Made by a program: the position numbers and the translations under genes
The notes under the pieces: model-generated
What the model was told of the DNA's origin: nothing
Database searches by the model: none
What the model saw: only the letters and a program-made list of their open reading frames with translations
Assembly (NCBI GenBank): GCA_964242735.1
Contig: CAXTAK010000014.1
Location: 40,129-104,128 of the forward strand
From: CADCUY01 sp964242735
Lineage (GTDB): Bacteria > Actinomycetota > Actinomycetes > Actinomycetales > Quadrisphaeraceae
Length of the DNA stretch: 64,000 nucleotides
Direction: 5' to 3'
Shown here: positions 1 to 11,611 of the stretch, piece after piece
How positions within the stretch are numbered: position 1 is the first letter of the stretch
Layout of the letters: every line of letters begins with the position of its first letter

Positions 1-1451
1 TCCGCTCCCTCGCCGGTGACCTGCCAGCGGCGGCCAGCGCCGGCCTCGACGTCGTCCCCGAGGCGGGCCTGGAGGCCGGTGTGACCGGTCTGGGGGGCGT
101 CCTGCTGCTGCTGCGCGCCTTCTCCTCCGGTGCCGCGGCGCTGACGGGGGTGGAGGCGATCAGCAACGGCGTCCCCGCCTTCCGTCCCCCCAAGTCCAGG
201 AACGCCGCCACGACCCTGCTGGTCCTGGGGGTGCTGAGCACCACGATGCTGCTGGGCGTGGTGTCCCTGGCCACGACCATGGGGGTGCGCTTCGTGGAGC
301 ACCCCGCCGAGCAGCTCCTCGACGGCGGGCAGCCGGTGGGGGAGGACTACGCCCAGCAGCCGGTGATCGGGCAGATCGCCCGCGGCGTCTTCGAGGGGTT
401 CCCGCTGGGGTTCCTGGCCGTGACGGTCGCCACCGGGCTGATCCTCGTGCTCGCCGCGAACACCGCGTTCAACGGCTTCCCGGTGCTCGGCTCGATCCTC
501 GCCCGCGACGGGCTGCTGCCCCGCCAGCTCAACACCCGCGGTGACCGGCTCGCCTTCTCCAACGGCATCATCGCCCTCGCCGCGGCGGCGATCGTGCTGA
601 TCGTGGCCTTCGACGCGCAGGTCACCCGCCTCATCCAGCTGTACGTCGTCGGGGTCTTCATCTCCTTCACGATGAGCCAGCTGGGGATGGTGCGGCACTG
701 GACGCGGCTGATGGCCACGGAGGGCGACCGCGCCGTGCGGGCCCGCATGGCGCGCTCGCGCGTGGTCAACGCCGTGGGCCTGACGATGACCGGCTCCGCG
801 CTCGTGATCGTCCTCATCTCGAAGTTCACCCGCGGGGCGTGGATCACGCTGGTGGCGATGGCGGTGCTCTTCGTGCTCATGCGCGCGGTGCGCGGGCACT
901 ACGACCGGGTCTCCCGGGAGCTGGCGGTGGAGGAGGGGCCGCTGCGCACCACGCTGCCCTCGCGGGTGCGGGCCATCGTGCTGGTCTCGAAGGTCCACAA
1001 GCCGACCCTGCGGGCGCTCGCCTACGCCAGGGTCGGGCGCCCCTCGAGCCTGGAGGCCCTCACCGTCGCCGCCGACGCCGAGCAGGTCGCGCAGCTGCGG
1101 GCGGCGTGGGACGCCGCGGAGCTGCCCGTGCCGCTGACGGTCCTGGACAGCCCCTACCGGGAGGTGACGCGCCCGATCATCGACCACGTGCGGAACCTGC
1201 GCCGCGAGGGCCCGCGCGACCTCGTCGTGGTCTACATCCCCGAGTACGTCCTCGGGCACTGGTGGGAGCACGTGCTGCACAACCGCACCTCCTTCCGCCT
1301 CAAGGCGCGCCTGCTGTTCACCCCCGGCGTGGTGGTGGCCAGCGTGCCCTGGCAGCTGCGGTCCGCCGAGGGCGCGCAGGACCGGTGGGAGGGCCACACG
1401 CCGGGGCTGGTGCGCCAGGGCCTGCCCGATCGCGACGAGGCGCGGCCGTGA
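1..1451 (+). CDS. APC-superfamily permease, 5' truncated by the window edge
   Basis: C-terminal 480 or so residues of a multi-spanning amino-acid/polyamine-type transporter; the open frame continues through base 1 without a start, so the gene begins outside the window. Several hydrophobic helices are visible (for example around bases 230-280, 400-470, 570-690 and 780-880). After the last helix comes a soluble tail of about 180 residues starting near base 960, with a GHWWEH segment. Permeases of this type next to a TRAM-domain RNA methyltransferase are familiar in actinobacteria. Substrate cannot be told; an amino acid or a cation are both possible. The stop TGA overlaps the GTG of the next gene, so the two are probably translated together. 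Confidence 0.85.
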   Translation, partial: RSLAGDLPAAASAGLDVVPEAGLEAGVTGLGGVLLLLRAFSSGAAALTGVEAISNGVPAFRPPKSRNAATTLLVLGVLSTTMLLGVVSLATTMGVRFVEHPAEQLLDGGQPVGEDYAQQPVIGQIARGVFEGFPLGFLAVTVATGLILVLAANTAFNGFPVLGSILARDGLLPRQLNTRGDRLAFSNGIIALAAAAIVLIVAFDAQVTRLIQLYVVGVFISFTMSQLGMVRHWTRLMATEGDRAVRARMARSRVVNAVGLTMTGSALVIVLISKFTRGAWITLVAMAVLFVLMRAVRGHYDRVSRELAVEEGPLRTTLPSRVRAIVLVSKVHKPTLRALAYARVGRPSSLEALTVAADAEQVAQLRAAWDAAELPVPLTVLDSPYREVTRPIIDHVRNLRREGPRDLVVVYIPEYVLGHWWEHVLHNRTSFRLKARLLFTPGVVVASVPWQLRSAEGAQDRWEGHTPGLVRQGLPDRDEARP

Positions 1452-2947
1452 GCGGGCCGGCAGCGGGTCAGGGGGACCTGCTGGAGCTGGAGGTCGGCGC
1501 GGTGGCGCACGGCGGGCACTGCGTGGCCCGCCTGCCCGCCGGCCCCGACGGCTCCGGCGGGCGGGTGGTCTTCGTGCGCCACGCGCTGCCCGGTGAGCGG
1601 GTGCGGGCGAGGGTCACCGACGGCGGCGAGACCGCGGCGTTCTGGCGCGCGGACGCCGTGGAGGTGCTGCGCGCCTCCCCCCACCGCGTCGACCCGCCGT
1701 GCCCGTGGGCGGGGCCGCCGGCGCCCCCGGGTGCGGGTGGCGGGTGCGGGGGCTGCGACTTCCAGCACGTCGACGTCGGTGCGCAGCGGGCCCTGAAGGG
1801 CGCGGTGGTCACCGAGCAGCTCGCCCGCCTCGCCGGCCTGGAGGTGGCCGTGGAGGTCGAGGCCCTCGACGGGCCGGGGGTCGACGTCGGTGCCGGCCTC
1901 GGGTGGCGCACCCGGGTGCAGTACGCGGTGGGCCCCGCGGGGCGGGCGGGGCTGCGCCGGCACCGCTCCCACGAGGTGGTGCCGATCGACTGGTGCCGCA
2001 TCGCCTCCCCGGAGGTCCGGGAGGTCGCCGTGCCCACGGCGGCGCGCTGGACGGGGGTGGCTGGCGTCGAGGTCGTCGCCCCCGCCCGTGGCCGGGACCG
2101 GCTCGTGCTGCTCCAGCCCGCCTCCCCCGAGCGGAGGGTCGAGGTGCCCGCGCTGCCGCACCACCCGTCGGTGGCGGTGTCGGGCGCGGACGGGCTGGTC
2201 CGCGTCAGTGGGCGCACCTGGGTCGCCCAGGACGTCGACCTGCCGGGGGGTCCGCGCACGTTCCGGGTCACCGGGTCGGGCTTCTGGCAGGTGCACCCCG
2301 GCGCGCCGGGGGCGCTGGCTGCCGCGGTGCTCGACGCGGCGCGGCCGGAGCCGGGGGAGCGGGCGGTCGACCTGTACGCCGGCGTCGGGCTCTTCGCGGC
2401 TGCTCTGGCGCAGGCCGTGGGCGAGGACGGGCGGGTGGCGTCCGTGGAGTCCGACGCCCGTGCCGCCTCCGACGCCCGCCGGAACCTGCGCGACCTGCCG
2501 CAGGTGCGCATCGTGGCCGACCGGGTCGACCGGGCGCTGCGTCGTCCCCGCGCCGCCCGTGGTGCCGCGGGCCCGGCGGAGGGCCCGGTAGCGGGCTCGG
2601 CGGTGGGGGAGGCGATGGGCGGCGAGCGGGCCGACGTCGTGGTGCTCGATCCCCCGCGCACCGGCGCGAAGGGCGCCGTCGTCGCCGCCGTGGCCGCCCT
2701 GGCGCCGCGCGTGGTGGTCTACGTGGCCTGCGACCCCGCAGCCCTGGCCCGCGACGTGGCCACGTTCTCCGCGCACGGCTACGTCCTCGACGGGCTGCGA
2801 GCCTTCGACCTGTTCCCGCACACCCAGCACGTGGAGTGCGTGGCCCGCCTGGTGCCCGGTGGTGGTCAGGTCGGTGGTGGTCAGGTGCCGACGGGTGCTC
2901 AGGCCGGTCGCGGGCCTGGTGCGCGGGCACCCGGACTGGTATCTTGA
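1448..2947 (+). CDS. TRAM-domain class I SAM-dependent RNA methyltransferase (RumA/TrmA-like)
   Basis: 499 aa. An N-terminal TRAM beta-barrel (about residues 5-65) precedes a cysteine cluster (PPCPW...GCGGCDF) of the kind that holds a 4Fe-4S centre in RumA relatives. The Rossmann methyltransferase half has the SAM motif DLYAGVGLFA, the DPPRTG motif and the late cysteine in YVACDP that acts as nucleophile in uracil-5 methylation. The GTG start is chosen because it overlaps the permease stop (GTGA) and places the TRAM domain at the N terminus; a longer upstream frame runs antiparallel to permease sense and is discarded. The 3' end carries a 15-bp tandem duplication and overlaps a palindrome. 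Target RNA position is not predictable. The family is clear, the exact substrate is not. Confidence 0.88.
   Translation: MSGPAAGQGDLLELEVGAVAHGGHCVARLPAGPDGSGGRVVFVRHALPGERVRARVTDGGETAAFWRADAVEVLRASPHRVDPPCPWAGPPAPPGAGGGCGGCDFQHVDVGAQRALKGAVVTEQLARLAGLEVAVEVEALDGPGVDVGAGLGWRTRVQYAVGPAGRAGLRRHRSHEVVPIDWCRIASPEVREVAVPTAARWTGVAGVEVVAPARGRDRLVLLQPASPERRVEVPALPHHPSVAVSGADGLVRVSGRTWVAQDVDLPGGPRTFRVTGSGFWQVHPGAPGALAAAVLDAARPEPGERAVDLYAGVGLFAAALAQAVGEDGRVASVESDARAASDARRNLRDLPQVRIVADRVDRALRRPRAARGAAGPAEGPVAGSAVGEAMGGERADVVVLDPPRTGAKGAVVAAVAALAPRVVVYVACDPAALARDVATFSAHGYVLDGLRAFDLFPHTQHVECVARLVPGGGQVGGGQVPTGAQAGRGPGARAPGLVS
2857..2886 (+). repeat. 15-bp tandem duplication in the 3' end of the methyltransferase gene
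   Basis: Two perfect copies of CGGTGGTGGTCAGGT lie head to tail. Being 15 bp they keep the frame and only lengthen the low-conservation C-terminal tail of the methyltransferase. Confidence 0.8.
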
Positions 2948-2957
2948 CGTCAAGATA
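2940..2957. promoter_or_regulatory. Perfect 18-bp palindrome TATCTTGACGTCAAGATA upstream of aconitase
   Basis: The sequence equals its own reverse complement over all 18 bases, is markedly AT-rich for this genome, and lies 96 bp before the acnA start, spanning the stop codon of the preceding methyltransferase. It also contains a TTGAC that could serve as a -35 element, although no good -10 box follows at 17 bp. A dyad of this size is typical of a dimeric winged-helix regulator. In Streptomyces the MarR-family protein TamR is known to act on the aconitase promoter, so a TamR-like regulator is a candidate. That assignment is inference; no regulator gene lies in the window. Confidence 0.7.
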
Positions 2958-3053
2958 GTTGGTGGTCACCTCAGGTCGCGGGGTCGCTGCGGCAGGATGT
3001 GGGCACCGTCGGCGTCGACGAGGTCACCACCAGCGAGGGGCACGGGCAGCGAC

Positions 3054-5921
<2,868 letters not shown>

Positions 5922-5965
5922 GCGAGCTGCTCGCCGACCTCGTCGCGGCGGCGCCCACCCCCGAG

Positions 5966-6673
5966 GTGCTCCTCGTGGCGGGCGCCGCCGTGCTGGTGGG
6001 GGCGCTGGTGCAGGGCGCTGCGGGCTTCGGCCTCGGGTTGCTCGCCGCCCCCGTGGTCGCGCTGGCCGACCCGGGGCTGGTGCCGGTGGCCCTGCTGGTG
6101 GTGACGGCCGCACTGCCGCTGCTCAGCGTGCTGCGCGAGCGCACCCACGTCGACTGGCGGGGGGTCGGGTGGGCGATGCTCGGCCGCCTGCCGGGGACGG
6201 CGCTGGGCGCCTGGGCGCTGCTCGTGCTGCCCGTGGCGGCGGTCGGCGTGGCGGTGGCCCTGGTGGTGCTGACGGCGGTCGGGGCGAGCGTCGTGCGCTG
6301 GCGGCCCTCGCCGACCCCCCGGGCCCTGGTGGTGGGCGGTTTCGTCAGCGGCGCCGCGGGCACGGCCACCTCCATCGGCGGGCCGCCCGTGGCCCTGCTG
6401 TACCAGGGGTCACCCGGGCCGCAGGTGCGGGCCACCCTCGGCGCGTTCTTCTTCCTCGGCATCGTGGTCTCGCTGGGCGTGCTCGCCGCCACCGGGCAGG
6501 TGCAGCGCGACGACGTGCTCGCGGGCGTGCTCCTCCTGCCGGCCATGGCGCTCGGCTTCGCCCTGTCGGGGCCGCTGCGCGCCGTCGTCGACGCCGGGCG
6601 CACCCGGCCCGTGGTGCTCGGCCTCGCCGGGGTCTCCGCGGCGGTGCTGCTGGTGCGCTCGCTCGTGGGGTGA
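5966..6673 (+). CDS. TauE/SafE-family sulfite/organic anion exporter-like membrane protein
   Basis: 235 aa, about eight hydrophobic segments, typical length for the family. The N-terminal glycine-rich helix VQGAAGFGLG and the mid-protein SGAAGTATSIGGPPVALLYQ signature are characteristic of TauE/SafE permeases. It begins with GTG 45 bp after the aconitase stop; no upstream ATG/GTG/TTG exists in frame, only a CTG overlapping the acnA stop. The substrate (sulfite, sulfoacetate, other organic anions) cannot be inferred. It may be cotranscribed with acnA, and a strong hairpin follows it. Confidence 0.85.
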   Translation: MLLVAGAAVLVGALVQGAAGFGLGLLAAPVVALADPGLVPVALLVVTAALPLLSVLRERTHVDWRGVGWAMLGRLPGTALGAWALLVLPVAAVGVAVALVVLTAVGASVVRWRPSPTPRALVVGGFVSGAAGTATSIGGPPVALLYQGSPGPQVRATLGAFFFLGIVVSLGVLAATGQVQRDDVLAGVLLLPAMALGFALSGPLRAVVDAGRTRPVVLGLAGVSAAVLLVRSLVG

Positions 6674-6705
6674 GCCCACTCCCGATGTGCGGCCGCCCGC
6701 TCGCA

Positions 6706-6748
6706 CGCGGCGTCCCCGCGCCCACCGGGTCGGCGCGGGGACGCCGCG
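6706..6748. terminator. 17-bp perfect stem hairpin after the TauE-like gene
   Basis: Arms 6706-6722 and 6732-6748 are exactly complementary (core GCGGCGTCCCCGCGCC) with a 9-base loop. No U tract follows, which is usual for actinobacterial terminators. It sits 33 bp after the stop codon, so it probably ends the acnA-side transcript. Confidence 0.8.
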
Positions 6749-6807
6749 CGCTGTGGCACGCGTCCCACTCTGGCGTGCCCGGCGCCGGCGCGGGGTACGG
6801 GCGCTGC

Positions 6808-8364
6808 ATGGCCGTCGACGTGCTCACCACGACCCCTTCCGCTGCGCCGCAGCGCCCCGACCACTACGACGTCGTCGTCATCGGCGCGGGCCCCGCGGGC
6901 GTGAGCGCCGCCGTCCGCGCCGCGCAGCTCGGCGCCTCCGTGGTGGTCGTGGAGGCCACCCGCGTGGGCGGCACCTGCGTGAACACCGGCTGCGTGCCCA
7001 CCCGCGTGCTCGCCCGCGCGGCCCGCCTGATGCGCGACGTCCGCTCCGCCGGGGACTTCGGCATCGACGTCCCCCAGCCGGCGCTGGCCTGGGAGCGCAC
7101 CACCGCCCGCGTGCGCACCGTGGTCGAGCAGGTGCAGGGTGCGAAGGACATCGCCGCGCAGCTGCACGCCGCGGGGGCCGTCCTGCTCACCGAGGGCTGG
7201 GCGCGCTTCACCGGCCCGCACACCGTGGAGCTCTCCGGCTCAGGACGCGTGGTGACCGGCGACTCCTTCGTCATCGCCACCGGCGGCCGCTCGCGGCGAC
7301 TGCCCGTCGACGGCATCGAGCACACCTGGGCGCCCGAGCACATCGTCGACCTCGACCAGCTCCCCACCTCGATCGCCGTCATCGGCAGCGGCAACACCGG
7401 TTCCCAGCTCGTCACCGTCTTCGCGGCCTTCGGGGTGCGGGTGACCCTCATCGAGCTGGCCGACCGGGTCCTGCCCACGGCCGACACCGCCGTCAGCGCC
7501 GCGATCGACGCCGCCTTCCGCGCGAACGGGGTCGACGTGCGGACCGGGGTGGAGGGCCTGCGCCGCGTCGAGCTGCTGCCCAGCGGCGCACGCCGGGTGG
7601 TGGTCGCGGTGCCCGGAGGCTCCGAGGTGCACGTGGACGTCGACGAGGTCGTCGTCTGCGCCGGCTGGCCCGCCCGCCTCGACGGCCTCGGGCTGGATGA
7701 AGCCGGCGTGCAGGCGGGGCGCAGCGCCATCCCGGTGGACCGCGAGCAGCGCACCAACGTCGGCCACATCTACGTGGCGGGGGACGCCGACGGCGACGCC
7801 CCGCTGGTGCAGGCCGGCGTCGCCGACGGGTTCGTCGCCGCCACCAACGCCGTCCTGGGCACCGGGCGCGGCGTGCGCACCGACCACGCCGTGCTGCCCT
7901 CCGGCGGCTTCACCGACCCCGACTACGGCCAGGTGGGGATGACCGAGGCCGGCGCCCGCGAGAAGCACCCCGACGCCCTCGTGGTGACCGTCCCCTACGC
8001 GAAGGTGGAGCGCGCCGTCATCGACGGGCGCACCGCCGGGTTCCTCAAGCTCATCGCCACCGCCGACGCGGCGACCATCGTCGGCGCCCACGCGGTGGGG
8101 GAGGAGGCGCTGGAGGTCATCCAGTCGGTCGCCGCCGCGATGGCGGCGGGCGCCGACGTGCGCGCGCTCGCGACCACGGAGTACGCCTACCCCACCTACA
8201 CCTCGATCATCGGCCTCGCCGCGGTGGAGCTGCTGCGCGCCGGGGGCTTCGACGAGCTGCTCCCCGAGGCGCGGGCGTCGGTCTCGGCGTCGGAGGTCGA
8301 CAGCGTGGGCAGCACGGGCAGCGCCACCAGCGTCGCAGCCGGCGCGGGCAGCCCTGCTCCGTGA
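6808..8364 (+). CDS. Class I pyridine nucleotide-disulfide oxidoreductase (mercuric reductase/dihydrolipoyl dehydrogenase-like)
   Basis: 518 aa flavoprotein. The FAD dinucleotide fold VVIGAGPAG is at residues about 18-26, and the redox disulfide GGTCVNTGCVP with cysteines about 55 and 60 follows. The NAD(P) fold (VIGSGNTGS), the second FAD motif (YVAGDADGDAP) and a C-terminal dimerisation domain are all present. The spacing of the cysteines and the short N terminus without a heavy-metal domain do not separate mercuric reductase, lipoamide dehydrogenase and orphan homologues. No mer operon or 2-oxoacid dehydrogenase genes are nearby, so it is best left as a general disulfide reductase. The last 30 residues are a Ser/Ala/Gly-rich tail. 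ATG start at 6808; it stands alone between a terminator and the ABC-F gene. Confidence 0.9.
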   Translation: MAVDVLTTTPSAAPQRPDHYDVVVIGAGPAGVSAAVRAAQLGASVVVVEATRVGGTCVNTGCVPTRVLARAARLMRDVRSAGDFGIDVPQPALAWERTTARVRTVVEQVQGAKDIAAQLHAAGAVLLTEGWARFTGPHTVELSGSGRVVTGDSFVIATGGRSRRLPVDGIEHTWAPEHIVDLDQLPTSIAVIGSGNTGSQLVTVFAAFGVRVTLIELADRVLPTADTAVSAAIDAAFRANGVDVRTGVEGLRRVELLPSGARRVVVAVPGGSEVHVDVDEVVVCAGWPARLDGLGLDEAGVQAGRSAIPVDREQRTNVGHIYVAGDADGDAPLVQAGVADGFVAATNAVLGTGRGVRTDHAVLPSGGFTDPDYGQVGMTEAGAREKHPDALVVTVPYAKVERAVIDGRTAGFLKLIATADAATIVGAHAVGEEALEVIQSVAAAMAAGADVRALATTEYAYPTYTSIIGLAAVELLRAGGFDELLPEARASVSASEVDSVGSTGSATSVAAGAGSPAP

Positions 8365-8492
8365 CCGCCCCTCCCGCGGTGGTCGTCGACGGGTCCCTCG
8401 TCATGGGACAGCGGGCCCGGGTGGGCTCGCCGCGCCCTGAGCCAGGCACTCTCGCGTGACCGACCGTGCGCCGAGCGGGCACGATCAGCGGC

Positions 8493-10142
8493 GTGGGCCA
8501 CCTCGACATCTCCAGCGTCAGCTACGCCCTGCCCGACGGGCGACCCCTGCTCGACGAGGTCTCCCTGAGGGCGGGGGAGGGTTCACGCACGGTGCTGGTC
8601 GGCCCGAACGGCTCAGGCAAGACCACCCTGCTGCGCCTGGTGACCGCTGAGCTCGTGCCCACGACCGGCGCGGTGACCGGCAGCGGGGGGCTGGCGGTGA
8701 TGGCCCAGGACGTCGGCGCCGGCGCCGAGCAGGTGCGCGATCTGCTGCTCGCCGTCGCCCGCCCCACCGTCCGGCAGGCCGCCCGGGCGCTGGACGCCGC
8801 GGAGCTGGCGATGATGGAGGTCGACGACACCCCCACCCAGATGGCGTACGCCCAGGCCATCGTCGACTGGGCCGACGCCGGCGGCTACGAGGCGGAGGTC
8901 TTCTGGGACGTCGTCTGCACCGCCTCGCTGGGCGTGGGCTACGAGCGGGCCCGGTGGCGCGACGTCGCCACCCTCTCCGGCGGGGAGCGCAAGCGCCTGG
9001 TCCTCGAGGCCCTCCTGCGCGGCCCTGAGGAGGTCCTGGTGCTCGACGAGCCCGACAACTCCCTCGACGTCCCCGGGAAGCGGTGGCTGGAGGACGCGCT
9101 GGTGGCCAGCGGCAAGACGGTGCTGGTGGTCAGCCACGACCGCGAGCTCCTGGCCCGGGTCGGCACGCGGGTGGCCACGCTCGAGCCCGGGGCGGGCGGC
9201 GCGCGGCTGTGGGTGCACGGCGGGGGCTTCGCCACCTACGCGAAGGCCCGCACCGAGCGCGCTCGGCGCCTCGAGGAGCTGCGCCGGCGGTGGGACGAGG
9301 AGCGCGCCGCCCTGGTGCGCCTGGTGCAGGACCTGAAGGTGCGGGCGACGTTCAACGACGGGATGTCCTCGCGCTACCAGGCCGCCCGCACCCGCCTCGC
9401 CCGCTTCGAGGAGGCCGGCCCGCCGGAGGCGGCCCCGGGCGAGCAGCGGTTCCGGATGCGCCTGCGGGGCGGGCGCACCGGGCGGCGTGCCGTGGTGTGC
9501 GAGCAGCTGGCGCTGACCGGGCTCACCGCTCCCTTCGACCTGGAGGTCTGGTACGGCGACCGGGTGGCGGTGCTGGGCTCGAACGGGTCGGGCAAGTCGC
9601 ACCTGCTGCGGTTGCTCGCCGAGGGCGGCAGCGACGGCACCGGCACCGTCGACCACACCGGGACGGTGCGGCTGGGCGCGCGGGTGCAGCCGGGGTGGTT
9701 CCGCCAGTCCAGCGCCGCGGCGCTCACCGCGCAGGCCGGCTCGACCCTGCTCGAGGTGCTGCACGCCGGGGACTCCGGACGCGCGGGCCTGGGCCGGGAG
9801 GCGGCCTCGCGCGCGCTGGACCGCTACGGGCTTGTCCACGCCGCCGAGCAGAGCCCCGCCTCGCTGTCGGGGGGCCAGCGGGCCCGGTTCTCGGTGCTCC
9901 TGCTCGAGCTGTCCGGGGCGACGCTGCTGCTGCTCGACGAGCCGACGGACAACCTGGACCTGGCCTCGGCGGAGGCGCTGGAGGCGGCGCTGGAGCAGTT
10001 CGACGGCACCGTCCTGGCCGTCACCCACGACCGGTGGTTCGCGCGCACCTTCGACCGGTTCCTCGTGGTGCGCTCCGACGGCGCGGTGCAGGAGACGGCG
10101 GAGCCGGTGTGGGACGAGGCGCGGGTGCAGCGGGCGCGGTGA
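8493..10142 (+). CDS. ABC-F family ATPase (ribosome-associated type)
   Basis: 549 aa with two ABC cassettes and no membrane segments. Walker A motifs are GPNGSGKT (about residue 37) and GSNGSGKS (about 364), signatures LSGGE and LSGGQ, Walker B VLVLDEPDN and LLLLDEPTDN. The linker between the cassettes is charged and helical, as in ABC-F proteins that enter the ribosomal E site. GTG 8493 is chosen because it gives the usual short N terminus before the first beta strand. Whether it is a housekeeping translation factor (EttA/Uup-like) or an antibiotic-resistance ABC-F (TlrC/OleB-like) is undecided; there is no antibiotic cluster nearby. Confidence 0.92.
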   Translation: MGHLDISSVSYALPDGRPLLDEVSLRAGEGSRTVLVGPNGSGKTTLLRLVTAELVPTTGAVTGSGGLAVMAQDVGAGAEQVRDLLLAVARPTVRQAARALDAAELAMMEVDDTPTQMAYAQAIVDWADAGGYEAEVFWDVVCTASLGVGYERARWRDVATLSGGERKRLVLEALLRGPEEVLVLDEPDNSLDVPGKRWLEDALVASGKTVLVVSHDRELLARVGTRVATLEPGAGGARLWVHGGGFATYAKARTERARRLEELRRRWDEERAALVRLVQDLKVRATFNDGMSSRYQAARTRLARFEEAGPPEAAPGEQRFRMRLRGGRTGRRAVVCEQLALTGLTAPFDLEVWYGDRVAVLGSNGSGKSHLLRLLAEGGSDGTGTVDHTGTVRLGARVQPGWFRQSSAAALTAQAGSTLLEVLHAGDSGRAGLGREAASRALDRYGLVHAAEQSPASLSGGQRARFSVLLLELSGATLLLLDEPTDNLDLASAEALEAALEQFDGTVLAVTHDRWFARTFDRFLVVRSDGAVQETAEPVWDEARVQRAR

Positions 10143-10244
10143 GCGGCGCCCCCGTCGACCTGTCAGGCCTTGGCCGGGCTCTACCCCGGCCCTGATCCGA
10201 GGACTCGGTCGACGGGCGGTCGCGCACCGCGCCACACTCCCGGG

Positions 10245-10594
10245 GTGGACCCGAGCGACGAGGTCCTGCTGAGGGTGTGCGCGGCGCTCGACCCGGTGTT
10301 CGTGCCCCACGGCTTCGCCGCAGGTCAGGCGAGTGCCTCCGCGGGCAGTGCGCGGGTCATCCGGTGCGCCGGGTACGACGAGTTCACCACGTCGTCGTCG
10401 ACTCGCTGGCCCGTCGCAGCGGCCTCGGCAGCGCTCTGCTGGCAGGAGCGGAGACGTGGGCGCAGGCTCGTGGCGCCGCCGCTCTGCAGCTCCAGGTCTG
10501 GCCCTTCGACGAGCAGGCAGTGGCCTTCTTCGCGGGCCGCGGGTTCGTCGTCCGCACGCACTCGATGCAGCGCTCGTCGCCTCGGCGGTCGTGA
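10245..10594 (+). pseudogene. Mosaic remnant ending in a GNAT acetyltransferase C-terminal half
   Basis: A GTG-initiated frame gives about 47 sensible residues (LLRVCAALDPVFVPHGF...VIRCAGYDEF). The reading then shifts by one frame into a clear GNAT core: an ARRSGLGSALL acetyl-CoA loop, a WAQARGAAALQLQVW strand/helix and a final FFAGRGFVVRTHSM. The N-terminal piece does not look like the start of that GNAT domain, so this may be a deletion fusion of two genes, or one gene with a frameshift and poorly conserved N terminus. No intact product can be made in either frame. Confidence 0.55.
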
Positions 10595-10665
10595 CGCCGC
10601 CTCGCAGTCAGCGCGGACCCGGCTCAGCCGTGGGTGAGCCGTCACCACCGGCGCGCGGCGGCCGG

Positions 10666-11456
10666 TCACGTCCTGCGCAGGAGTGGAGCCCCTCGCTCCC
10701 GGGCGGGCTCGAAGCGGTCGCCTCGCAGGACGGGGACGCTGGCGCTGGCCTCGACCTCGGCGGCGATGTCCACGTCCTCCCCGTGCCCCCCTCGACAGCT
10801 CCCGGCCGCTGGCGCAGGCCCGCAACGCCGCCCGCTCACGACCGCGGACGCCCTCATGACCGGCACGGGCGGCGTCCGCCTCGGGCGAGAGACCCGACCA
10901 GCCGTGCGCGGCGAGGGCGCTGATCAGTGCGCCGGCGCCCCGGGCGTCCTCCACCGCCGGTCCCAGGCCACCGCCGGGCCACCGCTCACCGGCCGCGACG
11001 ACTGCGACGACCGCCGACCCGGGCGCGTGGTGGGCAGCGACCCGCGTCGCGACGGCGGCGGCGTTGCGCAGGCACGCCGCGACGCACACCGCGCCCGTGG
11101 ACCCCAGGTGGTGGGCGATGGTCGGACCCGTTCGGGGAGGGGAGCACCAGGCGCCCGGGGGCGGGCCAGGGAGCGCACGCTCGCCGGGGAGAGGCTGATC
11201 CGACCCGGGCCGGTCGCGGACCGTCCGAGCGCCATGACCGCGTTGTGGCGGCGTGCGTGCTCGCGCGCGCTCTCCTCGTCCCACCGGTGGGGAGGACCGC
11301 GGTGCCGGCGTCCGCTGCCACGCTGACGGTGGTGGTGGAGGACAGGGCCTCGACCACGGCGACGACGTCGGCGTCCCTGGCGACGGCGGCCGCGCCGTCC
11401 AGGCCCCGGTCGGAGCGCACCTGGTGGGCGGCCTGGCGGTGGGCCGGCTCAGCCAC
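10666..11456 (-). pseudogene. comB-like (2-phosphosulfolactate phosphatase family) pseudogene with at least three frameshifts
   Basis: Pieces of one protein can be followed on the minus strand through successive frames. These are VRSDRGLDGAAAVARDADVV and STTTVSVAADAG (about 11440-11315), HRWDEESAREHARRH and ALGRSATGPGRISLSPASV (about 11300-11180), LPSPNGS-type sequence with CLRNAAAVATRVAAHH and AAGERWPGGGLGPAVED (about 11150-10960), and GEDVDIAAEVEASASVPVL near the end. These are in the order of the ComB family. Normal members are about 240 aa in one frame. GTG at 11456 is the likely original start. I recognised the family by motif memory; frame breaks might also be sequencing errors. Confidence 0.65.
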
Positions 11457-11611
11457 GGTCGAGGGGACCCTGCCCGTCGATGACCACGGGACGGCCACCA
11501 GGCCCAGCGGCTGGGGAGATGGATCGGATCGCGCCGTGACCAGTGGGTCGAGCGTGGCCGCGGCAGCGCGGTGGGTGTGAGCGGTGAGGGCGCCGGCCCG
11601 CGCGACAGCGC

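Noticed and set aside
2859..3053. Upstream in-frame extension of aconitase
   Set aside because: It would read through the palindrome and low-complexity sequence. The family N terminus begins at ATG 3054.
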